A DNA stretch of 64,000 nt from Fagopyrum homotropicum. Its lineage: Eukaryota > Streptophyta > Magnoliopsida > Caryophyllales > Polygonaceae. Positions 12,514 to 22,587 of this stretch are shown here, piece after piece. Location: positions 104,769,582 to 104,833,581 of the forward strand of contig BSWB01000007.1 in NCBI GenBank assembly GCA_033239125.1. The letters are read 5' to 3'. Made by a program: the position numbers and the translations under genes. The first letter of the stretch is position 1. Each line of letters starts with the position of its first letter. Below the pieces are notes generated by a model that was not told where the DNA came from, made no database searches, and was given only the letters and a program-made list of their open reading frames with translations.

Positions 12514-12720
12514 GAGGTCGCTACCTGATCTACAGGGGGCCTCAGAGGTCGCTACTTGATCTACAGGGGCCTCAAGATAAGAAAAACAGCCAGAGGTCGC
12601 TACCTGATCTACATGGGGCCTCAAGATAAGAAAAATAGTCCAAGATCGCAACCTGATCTACAGGGGGTCTTAGGACAAGATGGCCGAGGTCGCTACCTGA
12701 TCTACAAGGGGCCTAGGACG
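12514..12720 (+). repeat. short tandem array in LTR F
   Basis: Five diverged copies of GAGGTCGCTACCTGATCTAC occur at about 12514, 12545, 12593, 12642 and 12685. They are separated by variable GGGGCCTCAAGATAAG-type spacers (repeat steps about 31-49 bp). I did not see this array in the related LTRs C and D. Confidence 0.85.
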
Positions 12721-13761
12721 CTATCGGGTTGGCCAACCGAAAGAAAAAAAAAGAAAGAAAAGAAATACGAAAGCAATGAGAAAATATATCGTACGATCAG
12801 TTGGAGCTAGTTAGTTAATTATCACCTATGCATCGATGCGATCGAGTCTAGCATGTTATATGTTATGTTATGGTTATTTATATGTGTTGAGATGATATGA
12901 GATGTTTATATGAGATGATATGTTTATATGTGATGTGTGATATCATGCTTGAATGTTTATGTGAAATGTGATGTGAATGGTTGTGGAATTATATGTGAAT
13001 GTGGATATGTATGTATGCTTTGAAACGTGAGGAAGGGTATAGTGTGTCCCTTGGGGACGGGATATTAGATACTTATATATATTGTGAGAGTGCGATTGTA
13101 TACCCTTACTGAGCGTGTGGCTCATTGTTGTTATATCCACATATTTTTCAGCTACTCAGACTCGGCCTGATCAAGGCAAGGACGTTGGACCCAACACCTG
13201 GATTTGAGATCATATCAGGTGGGTTGTTATGAGATGCTACCGCCTAGGATGTTTTGCATGGTTTTAAAACAGTTGTGTTTTGGTTAAACGGAGTTTTATG
13301 ACGTATGTTAGTATGTGTATATGTTGTGAATATGGTTGTAAGATAAAGTTTTAAAAATTTCCGTTTTCTGCTTATTGCTTTAAACATGGTTAATTAATTG
13401 ATAATCAACTAGAAATGAAATAGGTGTCACACGACGTGTTCCTCAATCTACGTGCAAATCTCTCAAAACTGATCCAAAATCAAATTTCTATCCAACTTCC
13501 ATGATTTTTAAGCTTTCCTTGGAACTCCTCAATGTTCCATAATGTAGCTCCAATGACTCCTTAGATCCCTTAGCTCCAAGTTGCTCCAAAAAGTATTATT
13601 TTCCCTACAATTACAACAAAACTAGGTGTAGATCTCGATTCTTGCAAATGTAAGCAAAACAACATATTGATCAAGAATATACATCCATGCTTGCAGATTT
13701 ATGAAGACAAAACGTCCAAACCAATCCAAAAATATAGACTATAATACATGCTATCAAACTC

Positions 13762-14411
13762 CACCTGCTTTCCTGCAACAAAATCTACTCGCTCCTCTAA
13801 GGGAAACGGTATAAGATCAAAGGGAGTCAAATGATTCACTCCATAAACACACTAAAACGGCATTAGGTTAGTAGATGAATGCAAGGTTCAATTATAAGCA
13901 AATTAAACATGTGGTAATACATCCTCTCATGCAATCAAATTATCCTTCAAAACAGCTCGTAATATAGTAGTTAAAGTTCGATTAGTTACCTCCATTTGAC
14001 CATTCGTTTGAGGATGAATAGAAGTTGGAAACAACAACTTTGTACATAGTTTTCCCCAAAGTGTCTTCCAAAAGAAACTAAGGAACTTAACATCTCTATC
14101 ACTCACAATAGTTCTTGGCACTCATGCAATCTAACAACTTCCTTGAAAAACAAGTTAGTTACATTATATGCATCATCAGTTTTATGGCAAGCAATAAAGT
14201 GAGCCATCTTAGAAAAGTGATTAACGACCACAAAGATAGAGTCTCTCCCCTTCTTAGTCCTTGGCAATCCTACAATAAAATTCATACTAATGTCAAGCCA
14301 AGGTGATGTAGGAATATGTAAAAGAGTATACAAGCCGTGTGGCTTCAGTCTTGACTTTGCTTTTAGACAAACATGACACCTCTTGATCATATGTTCAATA
14401 TCCTTAACCAT
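13762..14411 (-). pseudogene. gypsy element H integrase zinc finger end and catalytic core, truncated
   Basis: Minus-strand frames encode the end of the zinc-binding region (CHVCLKAKSRLKPHG), the core (PWLDISMNFIVGLPRTKKGRDS and VVVNHFSKMAHFIACHKTDDA, 14103-14411), and then PRTIVSDRDVKFLS, HPQTNGQMEV and NRTL (13927-14121). The family usually has SMDF where this copy has SMNF, so the first catalytic Asp is probably lost; the Asp of SDRD and the Glu of QMEV are present. A frameshift near 14105 joins the two parts. Below 13927 the linker (TPFDLIPFP) reaches the LTR G target duplication. RT and RNase H are missing upstream: at 14412 the element gives way to a repeat array. Confidence 0.85.
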
Positions 14412-14880
14412 GTAAGATCTTCATCTTCAACTCAAGCCCTAGATCTTCTCTTGATAGACGTTGAGGATCTTCACCATATCTTATGTCTTGATGGTTGTTG
14501 AGGATCTTCACCGTATCTTCTTGTTAAGCCTTTTGAAGATCTTTTCAAGCCATTGAGAATCTTCAATCCAACCGAGATCTTCTCACTTGAAAGACGTTGA
14601 AGATTATCTTTTACTTTGAACCGAGATCTTCTCATTGAGAAGCCGTTGAAGATCTTTCAATTCACCCGAGATCTTCTCCTTAAGATGCCGTTGGAAGTCT
14701 TCTTGTTGGATTTGGTTGGCCTTTGAAAATCTTCTCCTAGATTCTCTCTTTTGGTTGTTATAGATGTACGTGTGTTGTAGCGAATCCCTTAGCCCATTCT
14801 TTCCCTTGTAATGTTTTTCAAGGCTTCGAGTCCCTCCTTTGAAATGCTTTTCAAGGCATGCACACATTTGAACAAACAAA
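14412..14880. repeat. degenerate tandem array of GATCTTC-rich units
   Basis: This gene-free stretch is built from diverged units of about 45-60 bp containing CGTTGAAGATCTT and CCGAGATCTTCTC. Examples lie near 14458, 14490, 14530, 14590, 14645 and 14690. The minus-strand frame through it reads as a Lys/Glu-rich repeat (KEKISGEL, NEKISVQS), but I see no start context or family for it. It directly abuts the broken integrase of element H. Confidence 0.7.
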
Positions 14881-15812
14881 CCAAGACATGCAATCTAGAA
14901 ATATAATCAATATTTGTTAGTTTATAAAACTACATATATATGTTATGTATTCCATCATTTACATACAACAATTCATAATCAAGGTGGAGTTATCACAAAT
15001 AAAAAAAATAACCTTTCACTTTTCTTGATCATGCGTATCATACCGGATAAATTAAGCAATTATTCCTAGAAGGTGGGCTTAGTTTAATGTTTTGATGCAT
15101 GGTCGATATATAAATGTCATTTAAATGATAGTTGAGTCATTGTCTAGGCGACCCTTCCTAGAACGTGAGTTTGGACTATGATTCTTTGATGCATGAAAAC
15201 ACAAACTGAACTACTTAAGGGTGTACCCCCTTTAAAGAGGTATGTAGGCAACCCGTCCAAAAACGGGTGCAACCCAAATCATCAAAATCAACCAAATATA
15301 TATCTGTATTTGTATCACGTAGAATCAAAAGGTTAAAAAGAGAGGATTGAACTTAAATCAAAATAAAGAAATAGAATATGTTTTGTAAATTTGTGTACAT
15401 TTTTCCTCAACGGTACCAAAAGAAACAATTCAAGAATTAGAGTTACAGCACATTAGAATATTACACAATATTTGTAATAGAAATCATGGTTCACATGGTT
15501 GTTGTAATCCAAATTCCCACATTCTCTTCTTCAAAACTATTTGATCAAAATAAAAAGTTAATTACCTGAATAAACCATTGATTACTTGGAGAAAATTGCT
15601 CAGCCAGTTCAACATAATGTTCAAACATGTTCAAATCGAGGATGGACTTATACTTTTAACCATTTAGTGTTTTTAATGTCATTGTTGTTGTCTTTTTTTT
15701 TTATCCAGATTCCAATTTGCCTAAGGAAAAAAAAAACTAAATTCGTTATACATAAGTAAAGCCTTCTACAAAAAGCACAAAGTAACTATCGACAATCATG
15801 ACGCCCAAAGAC
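14881..15812. other. AT-rich spacer without a recognised feature
   Basis: I see no gene here. Two similar phrases about 110 bp apart (CCTAGAAGGTGGGCTTAG near 15067 and CCTAGAACGTGAGTTTGG near 15159, each ending TTTGATGCATG) suggest a short decayed tandem duplication. There is a (T)n/(A)n rich patch at 15690-15740. Confidence 0.5.
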
Positions 15813-16065
15813 CAGGGCCTGCCTTGCTATTGGGCAGCATGGGCCACAACCCAGTGCCCCATATAGTTTGGAGCCCCAAATTTTAAAAAAAAATATATAT
15901 TGAATAAAATTAGATTAGTGGGAATTGATCAGACAACCAAAATCCCACTGTGCCACTCTTATTTAGTGATATGATATCAAAACTTAATTTATTATTATCA
16001 ATAAAGCTAGAATTGTGAGTTATAATGTTCCTTTTCATCATATTTTCAATGTTAACTAGTTTGGG
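15813..16065 (-). mobile_element. truncated hAT-type element, one end only
   Basis: It begins CAGGGCCTGCC and then matches the reverse complement of the right end of the hAT element at 20685-21951: GGGCAGCATGGGCCACAACCCA, the TTAGATTAGTGGGAATTGATC block, and GAGTTATAATGTTC through ATGTTAACTAGTT. The match stops where the large foldback of the full copy begins. No second terminus or 8-bp duplication is visible. Confidence 0.75.
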
Positions 16066-16399
16066 ACCCACTCATCAATCCACCTAACCCTAATTTGGGA
16101 CCCACACCCCATTCCTCCAAACCCTAACGTCATCCCTACCTCCTTCATCCCACTCTTATTTGCTTCTCTCAGACCAACTTTGTCCACTACTTCCGCTCTC
16201 ATACATGAACTCTTCTCAACGTCCATTATCCTCAACCCGCCATTGTTGCTCCTATATCACCATCATTTGGGGTCATCACTCAATCCAAGAACAACATCAA
16301 TAAACCTATCCAAAAACTAGACATACATCCTCACCTCACTATCCCATCCCCTCTACAAAAACCTAAAATCATCATTCAAGCCTTGAAAATTTTTTAGTA

Positions 16400-17961
16400 G
16401 AGACAAGCCATGCAGTTTGAGTATGATGCTTCACACAAAAACAACACATGGACCCTAGTATATCCCTCTCCTAATTAAAGTCTAGTTGGGTGCAAGTGGG
16501 TCTTCCAGATCAAGCACAAACCCGATGGTTCAGTGGATAGGTTCAAGGCTCATATAGCGGAAAAGCACTTTCACCAACATCATGGTATGGACTATACAGA
16601 CACCTTCATTCTTGTGGTAAAACCCGTCACCGTTAGAAATGTACTAATGTTAGTTGTTGTTCACAGCTGACCTCTCCAACAACTAGATGTCAATAAAGCA
16701 TTCCTCCAAGGAAATGTACTCATGTTAGTTGATGTTCACGATTGACCTCTCCAACAACTAGATGTCAGTAATGCATTCCTTCAAGGAAAGCTTCAAGAGA
16801 AGGTGTTTATGGGCACATCAAACCTATGTCTTCCAACTAAACAAGGCCATCTACCGGCTCAAGCAAGCACCAAATGTTTGGTATACAGAGTTAAAACTAT
16901 TTCTACTTCACCATGGTTTTTCATCAATTATGTTGTAGATGCTTCATTTTCCATATATCGAAGACAACAAGTCTAGATCCATTTACTTGTTTACGTGGAT
17001 GACATCATAGTTACTGGCACACCATCCAATGCAATCCAAGGTCTAGTTCGACAACTTGCTAACAAATTCTCACTCAAGGATATTGGCTCCCTATCTTACT
17101 TTCTTGGATTTGAAGTATTGCCGACACTTTTAGGCTTGACACTCACCCAACGCAAAAATATCCATGATCTTCTCCACAAGGTTTGCATGGTACTACATAC
17201 CAATTAGTTGGCCCTCTAATCCGACACTTTGAGCAACTTCTACCATCTCCTTCGGACTATAGAACACTTGTTGGAAGCCTTCAATGTCTCAACCTTACTC
17301 GCCCCGACATTGCCTTTATAGTGAGGAAACTCTTCTAATATATGCAAACTCCCTCATTGGATAATTGGAATGTCCTAAAAAGGCTACTGCGGTATTTGTC
17401 AGGTACTACTTACCTTAGCATCACCATGTCCTCTAGCTCCATCTATGTCTTCATGCTTGTTTTGATGTTGATTAGGTTGGGGGTATTAATGACTTCATCT
17501 CAACCACCGGCTACATTCCCTACCTTGGAACTCACCTATATCTTGGAGCTCTTAGGCAAAATATTATGGCTCAATCCTCAACTGAAGTAGAGTATAATGT
17601 TGTTGTTAGCACAACATTTGAGCTTCTTTGGGTCCGTTAGCTGCTAGGTGAATTGGGCACAACAATTTTAGCTACTTCTACGATCTATTGTGACAGCTTG
17701 GGTGCTACGTCCTTTAATTCTAATCCGATGTTTCACTTTGGAAGGAAGCACATTGGCTTGGCATATCACTTTGTCCGTGAGCAAGTCAACAACAAAGCTA
17801 TTTGTGTTGTCCATGTCTTCACCCATGATGAGCTTGCGGATATCCTCACAAAACCACTTCTTCGACCTCGTTTCAACAAACTTCTTTCCATGTTACAACT
17901 CTCCGTCAGGACGTTCAACTTGAGGGGGAATGTTAATCATAGAAACAAAGTCTTAAATTGA
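16400..17961 (+). pseudogene. copia (Ale-like) reverse transcriptase and RNase H, decayed
   Basis: Reading through frameshifts I see QAMQFEYDA and NNTWTLVYPS (RT entry, 16410-16465), CKWVFQIKHKPDGSVDRFKA, DVNKAFLQG, the catalytic LLVYVDDIIVTG (16980-17015), and SLKDIGSLSYFLGF. RNase H text follows (WNVLKRLLRYLSGTTYL, then TIYCDSLGATSF, HFGRKHIGLAYHFVREQV and DELADILTKPLL, 17342-17961). Stops and frame changes are frequent. A 75-bp in-frame tandem duplication of the DV.AFLQG segment lies at 16636-16785. It cannot encode an active enzyme. Confidence 0.85.
16636..16785 (+). repeat. 75-bp tandem duplication inside copia RT
   Basis: Unit 1 is 16636-16710 and unit 2 is 16711-16785. Both run from GAAATGTACT to a TCCAAG/TTCAAG end and differ at a handful of bases. 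The length is exactly 25 codons, so the reading frame is kept. Confidence 0.9.
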
Positions 17962-18080
17962 TTCTTAAGATATTCTACATATCTTTTGTTATTAGAGGCT
18001 ATTATTCTTAGTTTGTCTTAGGACTCTACTTGTGTATATATACGACCTCTTATCAATGAATAAAGCATAAATTGCATCAT
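17930..18080 (+). repeat. 3' LTR of the Ale-like copia fragment
   Basis: It begins TGTTAATCATAG right after the polypurine tract. It contains TGTGTATATATACGACC (TATA-like) and CAATGAATAAAGCAT (polyadenylation-like), a typical short copia LTR of about 150 bp. The 3' end is not fixed because no partner LTR is present. Confidence 0.6.
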
Positions 18081-18958
18081 GCTATCCCTATAAAGACTTA
18101 ATCTGACTACACCTAATATGAGAACTGAAATCACTTCTCATAAATTGATACCAACACCAAACCCAAACAACCTGATAATAGAGGAAAATTATTTACCTTA
18201 TTAAAATAACGAAAGAAAATAATCTTTTGATAAAAGTGCAATGATTGAAATTAGTAAATTATCATGCGCTGTTGAAATCAAAGGAGTTATGTCTTCGGGT
18301 AGGGAATAAACCGGGAACATTCTGGTAGAAATTGAGATTGATATAAATCAGGCCTTCAACCAATTTGGAAGGAACAAAGAAGCAAAGTCGCCTCACAGAT
18401 ATGGAAGACCTGTGAGAGGAAGAAGAAATCGAGATTGAAAAATAAATAACATAATCATCACAAAAATACTCAAAGATAATGAACTAAGAAGACCTATGTT
18501 AGTGTTCTTCTTGCTAGAGTCGTCCTCAATTAGTTGAGCACCGGAAAAAGAGAAACCTGGGTAATGAAGCAACTTACAAGGAGAAGAATAAGTGATAAGA
18601 AACACGCTTCGAGAAGACAACCTTCTAACTATTGTAGAGACAATGAAAGGGAAATGGAGAGTGGATTTGCAGTGAATGAAGGAAAGAGAGTGTTGATGAA
18701 GGAGAGAGCAACGTGTAATGTTTAACATGTTAACATAAACGTATAACCCTAACAAAACCTTCCTCAAACACGTTTAATTTGTAAATAAAAGAGACAAATC
18801 AATTAAAAAAAAACAAAACAAAGAAGAACAAAAATGAAATGATATTCTTGTAATAATATAAAAGGAAAGCGATAAAAAGTCAGTACACTATTGTCGTAAT
18901 AATGTAATAATCTGAAATATTGTGCAAGGATCCAACATACTGTGCAGGAAACGCAAAC
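18081..18958. other. spacer without a recognised gene
   Basis: The longest frame is a 124-codon minus-strand one (18393-18767) of Leu/Ser/Phe-rich text. I see no domain, homologue or codon pattern that supports it. No repeat copy elsewhere in the window was noticed. Confidence 0.45.
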
Positions 18959-18975
18959 AAATATATATATATATA

Positions 18976-19522
18976 GATCTTGACTCATATGTAAACAGCT
19001 CTTATCGTGTGAACGTGTAAACACCGAATATATGCGTGTATACCGCCGAATATATGTGACTATACCGCCGAATATATAGATTCAGGTCCGGCGAATCTTC
19101 TTCCATTAATAACATGATTTTTTTATTTTTTAATACCGTCTAATCTTAACCATCTATTTAACGATCTAACGGATACAATTTGTTCTCATTGAACACTATA
19201 AGGGCCCGTTCGGTTTTAACTCCGGAATCGGAAACGGAATGGAAACGAATCTAGTCCATATGTATACCATTGTTCATAAAGGTTTGTGGAATCATTCCTT
19301 GTGGTGTGAAGGAATTGAAGTAGAGTGTGATTACTTTTGATACCTATAGGGTAACAAAATGTGGAGAAGCAAGTGCATTTTGTATTAATTCACAAGGAAT
19401 GATTCCACAAAATTTTATGAATAAGGATATACATATGGACTAAATTCGTTTCATTTCCGTTTCCGTTTCCGGAGCTGGAACCAAGCGGGCCCTAAGTGTT
19501 GTTTACATGGGAGTCAAACTCT
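18976..19522. mobile_element. small TIR element I flanked by (TA)n, carrying element J
   Basis: The left end has TTGACTCATATGTAAACAGC; the right end, reverse complemented, has TTGACTCCCATGTAAACAAC. The ends are therefore inverted repeats of about 25 bp. Each is embedded in a TATATA tract (18959-18974 and 19521-19533). Removing J leaves about 255 bp with no coding capacity. It resembles MITEs that insert in TA microsatellites; the superfamily is uncertain. Confidence 0.6.
19202..19492. mobile_element. Harbinger-type MITE J
   Basis: The 291-bp element has termini GGGCCCGTTCGGTTTTAACT and (reverse complemented right end) GGGCCCGCTTGGTTCCAGCT. It is flanked by the 3-bp duplication TAA (19199-19201 and 19493-19495), as in PIF/Harbinger elements. 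The interior folds back on itself around GGAATCATTCCTTGTG / CACAAGGAATGATTCC. It is inserted inside element I. Confidence 0.8.
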
Positions 19523-19550
19523 ATATATATATATAGATGTATATAAAGTA

Positions 19551-19836
19551 TAGATCCTATGAGAACACTCTCTAACGTGAGAACATATATGAGAACAGAT
19601 TCGTAATTATTATTAGTTTTGTTACGAATGTGTCATATCGTTTAATGTATTATTCGTAGTTATTGTTGGTTGAGTGGATTATCCGTAGTTATTGTTGGAT
19701 TCCTAATTATTATTATTCGTAGTTATTATTATTTTTGATATCTACTCTAAATCTCAACCCTTAATACTCACATCCAACGGTGTAAGATTGTTCTCATGTT
19801 CTCACATTAGGGGTGTTCTCATGGGAACCACACCCT
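19551..19836. mobile_element. small TIR element K flanked by (TA)n
   Basis: The left end has CTATGAGAACACTCTCTAAC and GTGAGAACATATATGAGAAC. The right end, reverse complemented, gives CCATGAGAACACCCCTAATG and TGAGAACATGAGAACA, so it has inverted repeats of about 40 bp. It is bounded by TATATA text, including (TA)n at 19835-19860. The interior repeats CGTAGTTATTGTTGG. It is non-coding and a MITE-like relative in style of element I. Confidence 0.6.
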
Positions 19837-19924
19837 ATATATATATATATATATATATATGGTAACAATAAATCGAACTTAAACAAGGAAATACCATGTT
19901 TTGAGTGAAGGGGTCAAGGAAAAG

Positions 19925-20684
19925 ATGTCGCCGCCTGCTGAAATCCCTAACCCTATCATCCAACCGTCTGCCGCCGTTGTTCTAAAGCCCCCAATCATTG
20001 AAGGCTCCGATCCCAAGAAAGATGCGGGTAATTCCCCTCCTTCCACGCTTGCCAACTACATTCCAAATCAGGCATAGAATTCATGGTGTAAGCTTTTGTT
20101 TGGAGGGCATGCTTGGAGGAGGTTACTTATTTTGCCCGAGAACCTCATTGAAGTGGGTAAAATACAAATCGACTTTCCCAAAGGTGGTGACACCACGCCG
20201 TCAATCACTATAGCCCCGGATGTGGTGCAGGTTCTAAATGTCCCATGGTGTAACTCCATTGTACTGAAGTTACTAGGCAGAATGATATCTTTCAATGCTT
20301 TCAAGAAGAAGATTAGATTGCTATGGAAACGGAGAGGGGACTGGTCGATTATTGGTCTGCGAAACAGCTTTTTCTTGGTGAGATTCGAGTTGGAATCTGA
20401 CATGCTAGACACTCTATCAAACGGCCCATGAAAGATGTTCGGCCACTATCTTCTTATGCTGCAATGGAATCCCTCATTCGATCCCATGACCTCAGTTATT
20501 TCGACTACGGGTGTATGGGTTCGTATTTCAGGTCTACCTTTCTCTATGTATAACACTGAGGTCTTGAAAGCCATTGCTTCGGCCCTAGGAACACCTCTCA
20601 AGATTGATGAGAAAACCCTAAATCTTGATCGTGGAAGGTTTGCGAGAGTCTGCGTGAGTATCGTTCTTGATAGGCCCTTGAATG
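19925..20684 (+). pseudogene. LINE ORF1, first part (DUF4283-like)
   Basis: It opens with ATG at 19925 (MSPPAEIPNP) and stays in one frame to the hAT insertion, broken only by TAG at 20075 and TGA at 20429. Text such as GKIQIDFPKGGDT, FKKKIRLLWKRRGDWSIIG, FFLVRFELESDM, VWVRISGLPFSMY and LDRGRFARVCVSI is characteristic of the DUF4283 region of plant LINE ORF1 proteins, which bind element RNA. Both stops are consistent with CAG-to-TAG and TGG-to-TGA changes. It cannot make protein without readthrough, and the gene is cut in three. Confidence 0.85.
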
Positions 20685-21951
20685 CAGGGCCAGTCCTTCA
20701 ATTTTTTGTGCTCGGGGCGATATTTTTTTCGGGTGCCCTAGTGATTAAAAATTAATGTCATACTCAAATTATTAGATATAAAAAATATAAAACAACACAT
20801 TATAACAGAGGATATAAAACAAAAATTTTAGTTTAGAAAAACTTGTTTAACCTACATAGAGAAATTTTTTTACATAATTGAAAATAAAATCAAAACTTTG
20901 TTTTAAATAATTGAAAATAAATCAAAAGCACATTATAACATACATATTAATCATTTATGGTGTCTTGCATTTTTTGAACAAATCTTCTATTATCTTTGTA
21001 TAATCAACAAATTCCAACAATTGACCGAATCGTTACTCCATTAAGCCTATATTGAGTCATGGTAGTTCACAAATATGACTTGAATAACTAGTTTAACTCA
21101 TATATTTTGAATATGTTTTTCCGAATATTAGCAATAATAATAATTTCATTTTATTTAAATTATATTCAATATTCAATAAATTTTAACTCTATACATGTTA
21201 AATGATATTTATAAGTCATAAAGTAATATATAATTATATTAAAAAAATAACTATTTATAAAAAATAGCACAAATATAATTTTAAGTTCGAATTATAATAA
21301 AACATTTAAAATAATTTTTTCATTAATGAAAATTTCATTATGAACTTATCAACAAATGAGATACTTAATGTAACATCTATAGAAATAATACTTATAATTT
21401 TTATTACATTGAGTATCTTGATAAGTCAAAATTTATATTAATTAAAAATTTTATTTTATTTTTAAATTATAATTCGAACTTAAAATCATATTTGCGTTAT
21501 TTATTATAAATAGTCATGTTTTTTAAACGAATTATATGTTTATTTTTTTTGGCTTATAAATATCATTTAACATTTATAGAAATAAGAGTTACAATTTTTA
21601 TTGAATATTTTATATAATTTAAATAACATCAAATTATAATAATTATTATTCGAAAAAACATATACAAAATATAAGAGTTAACTAGTTAACATTGAAAATA
21701 TGATGAAGTAGAACATTATAACTCACAATTCTAGATTTATTGATAATAATAAATTTAGTTTTAATATCATATCACTAAATCAGAATGGTGCAGTGGGATT
21801 TTGGTTGTCTTATGACCTAGAGGTCTAAGGATCAATTCCCACCAATCTAATTTTATTCAATATATATTAGTTTTTTTTTATAATTTGGGGCCGCAAATTA
21901 TATGGGACCCTGGGTTGTGGCCCATGCTGCCCAGCAGCAGGGCCGGCCCTG
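20685..21951. mobile_element. non-autonomous hAT-type element with a large internal foldback
   Basis: The 1267-bp, very AT-rich element ends CAGGGCCAGTCCTTCA on the left and, reverse complemented, CAGGGCCGGCCCTGCTGC on the right. It is flanked by the perfect 8-bp duplication CTTGAATG (20677-20684 and 21952-21959). Eight-base duplications with CAGGG termini are the hAT hallmark. There is no transposase text. A truncated relative is at 15813-16065. Confidence 0.88.
21086..21687. repeat. about 600-bp inverted repeat (foldback) inside the hAT element
   Basis: The left arm begins AACTAGTTTAACTCATATAT (21086) and the right arm ends ATATAAGAGTTAACTAGTT (21687). Matching blocks continue inwards (TTTTAAGTTCGAATTATAAT against ATTATAATTCGAACTTAAAA; AGATACTTAATG against CATTGAGTATCT), meeting near 21385. 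The arms are about 290 bp each and somewhat diverged. Confidence 0.85.
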
Positions 21952-21959
21952 CTTGAATG

Positions 21960-22240
21960 GGGATGTCTTGCTTAATCGTATGAGGCTATTGCTCGAATAC
22001 GAAAACCTCCATGCAATATGCTTTGGGTGCGGATGCTATGGTCTCATAAAGAACAGTGCATTGAGCGGAAACATACTCTAGAGGTTGTACATCAGGTTCA
22101 AGAGAATAATGAGATTTTTGTTGAGTGCAACCCGGTAAACCTTGATATGGTACCAAATCAGTCGGAGGTGGAGCCTACGGATGGTGTTGATGCTAGTCGG
22201 GCTCAAGTGGGTGGTGGATTTGACACCCCTAGTTGGTTGC
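21960..22240 (+). pseudogene. LINE ORF1, middle part (zinc knuckle)
   Basis: The frame that left off at the hAT target site resumes here: LLEYENLHAICFGCGCYG, then ECNPVNLDM and a hydrophilic stretch to DTPSWL at 22240. CFGCGCYG is the CxxCGxxG start of the zf-CCHC_4 knuckle of plant LINE ORF1 proteins. The usual His is Leu here and the last Cys is not evident, so the knuckle is damaged. It ends at the GTTGC target duplication of element B. Confidence 0.8.
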
Positions 22241-22587
22241 TGTAACGACTGGATTTTTCATTACGCTTTGATAGGGTTAGAGGAGTTTAGAAAACGAAAT
22301 TAAAATTTAGTGAGACTAGGATATACAAGTTTATTTATGGAAGTCGTTTGACTAAATACCTTGTTCTAAGTTTCGGGACGAAACTTATTTTAAGGGGGTA
22401 CTGATGTAATATCGGAATTTTTATTCCGTTTAATTCCGTAGCAAACCGGATTTCGATCCGTTGATCCTTATTTGTCTACCTAGTCAGACACAATATCTCA
22501 AAATTTTATCATTTTATGTAACCTCACTTCACATAAAATGATGGAATTTTTATAGCAAACCCTAATCCATCAAACCCTAGTATATAT

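Larger units (their letters stand above)
11005..13431 (+). repeat. solo LTR F (Tekay-like family)
   Basis: It starts TGTAACAGTC (11005) and ends GGTGTCACA (13431), flanked by the perfect duplication CGACG at 11000-11004 and 13432-13436. From 11118 it resembles LTRs C and D (GTTATTTGGAGCATTTGGG, the AATAAGTTATGAATTTATTCG block). It is nested inside LTR G. There is no internal region, so it is a solo LTR of 2427 bp. The frames at 11123-11647 are chance frames. Confidence 0.85.
9749..13756 (-). repeat. solo LTR G (Athila-like family), split by LTR F
   Basis: On the minus strand it runs from TGATAGCATG (13756) to GAGCGAACA (9749), like the LTRs of element A. Shared blocks are the TATAGTCTATATTTT start, GTTTGGACGTTTT, ACACCTAGTTTTGTTGTAAT, the ACTTACCCGG phrases and CCGTACACTACGGGTTCAC near the end. 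The perfect 5-bp duplication AACTC at 9744-9748 and 13757-13761 shows an insertion that later lost its body by LTR-LTR recombination. Excluding LTR F it is about 1.6 kb. It split the integrase of gypsy H. Confidence 0.85.
16066..18080 (+). mobile_element. Ty1/copia fragment (Ale-like), RT to 3' LTR only
   Basis: Recognisable sequence starts near 16260 in the integrase-RT linker and runs through RT, RNase H, a polypurine tract (TTGAGGGGGA, 17920-17929) and a short 3' LTR. The upstream 16066-16259 is C-rich, frame-broken linker-like text that I cannot assign firmly. There is no 5' LTR, gag or integrase core. The Ale call rests on LVYVDDIIVTG, DIGSLSYFLGFEV and HVFTHDELADILTKPL and on the short LTR. 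Confidence 0.75.

Noticed and set aside
12514..12720. CRISPR-like array in LTR F
   Set aside because: Repeats are diverged, spacing is irregular and spacers are similar to each other; the context is a plant LTR.
11105..13431. LTR F starting near 11104 at ATTACACCCAGG
   Set aside because: Moving the start to 11005 gives TGTAAC termini and a perfect CGACG duplication, a better solution.
18393..18767. 124-codon minus-strand frame as a possible host gene
   Set aside because: Composition is random-looking, with no domain, no start context and no neighbouring exon signal that I could identify.
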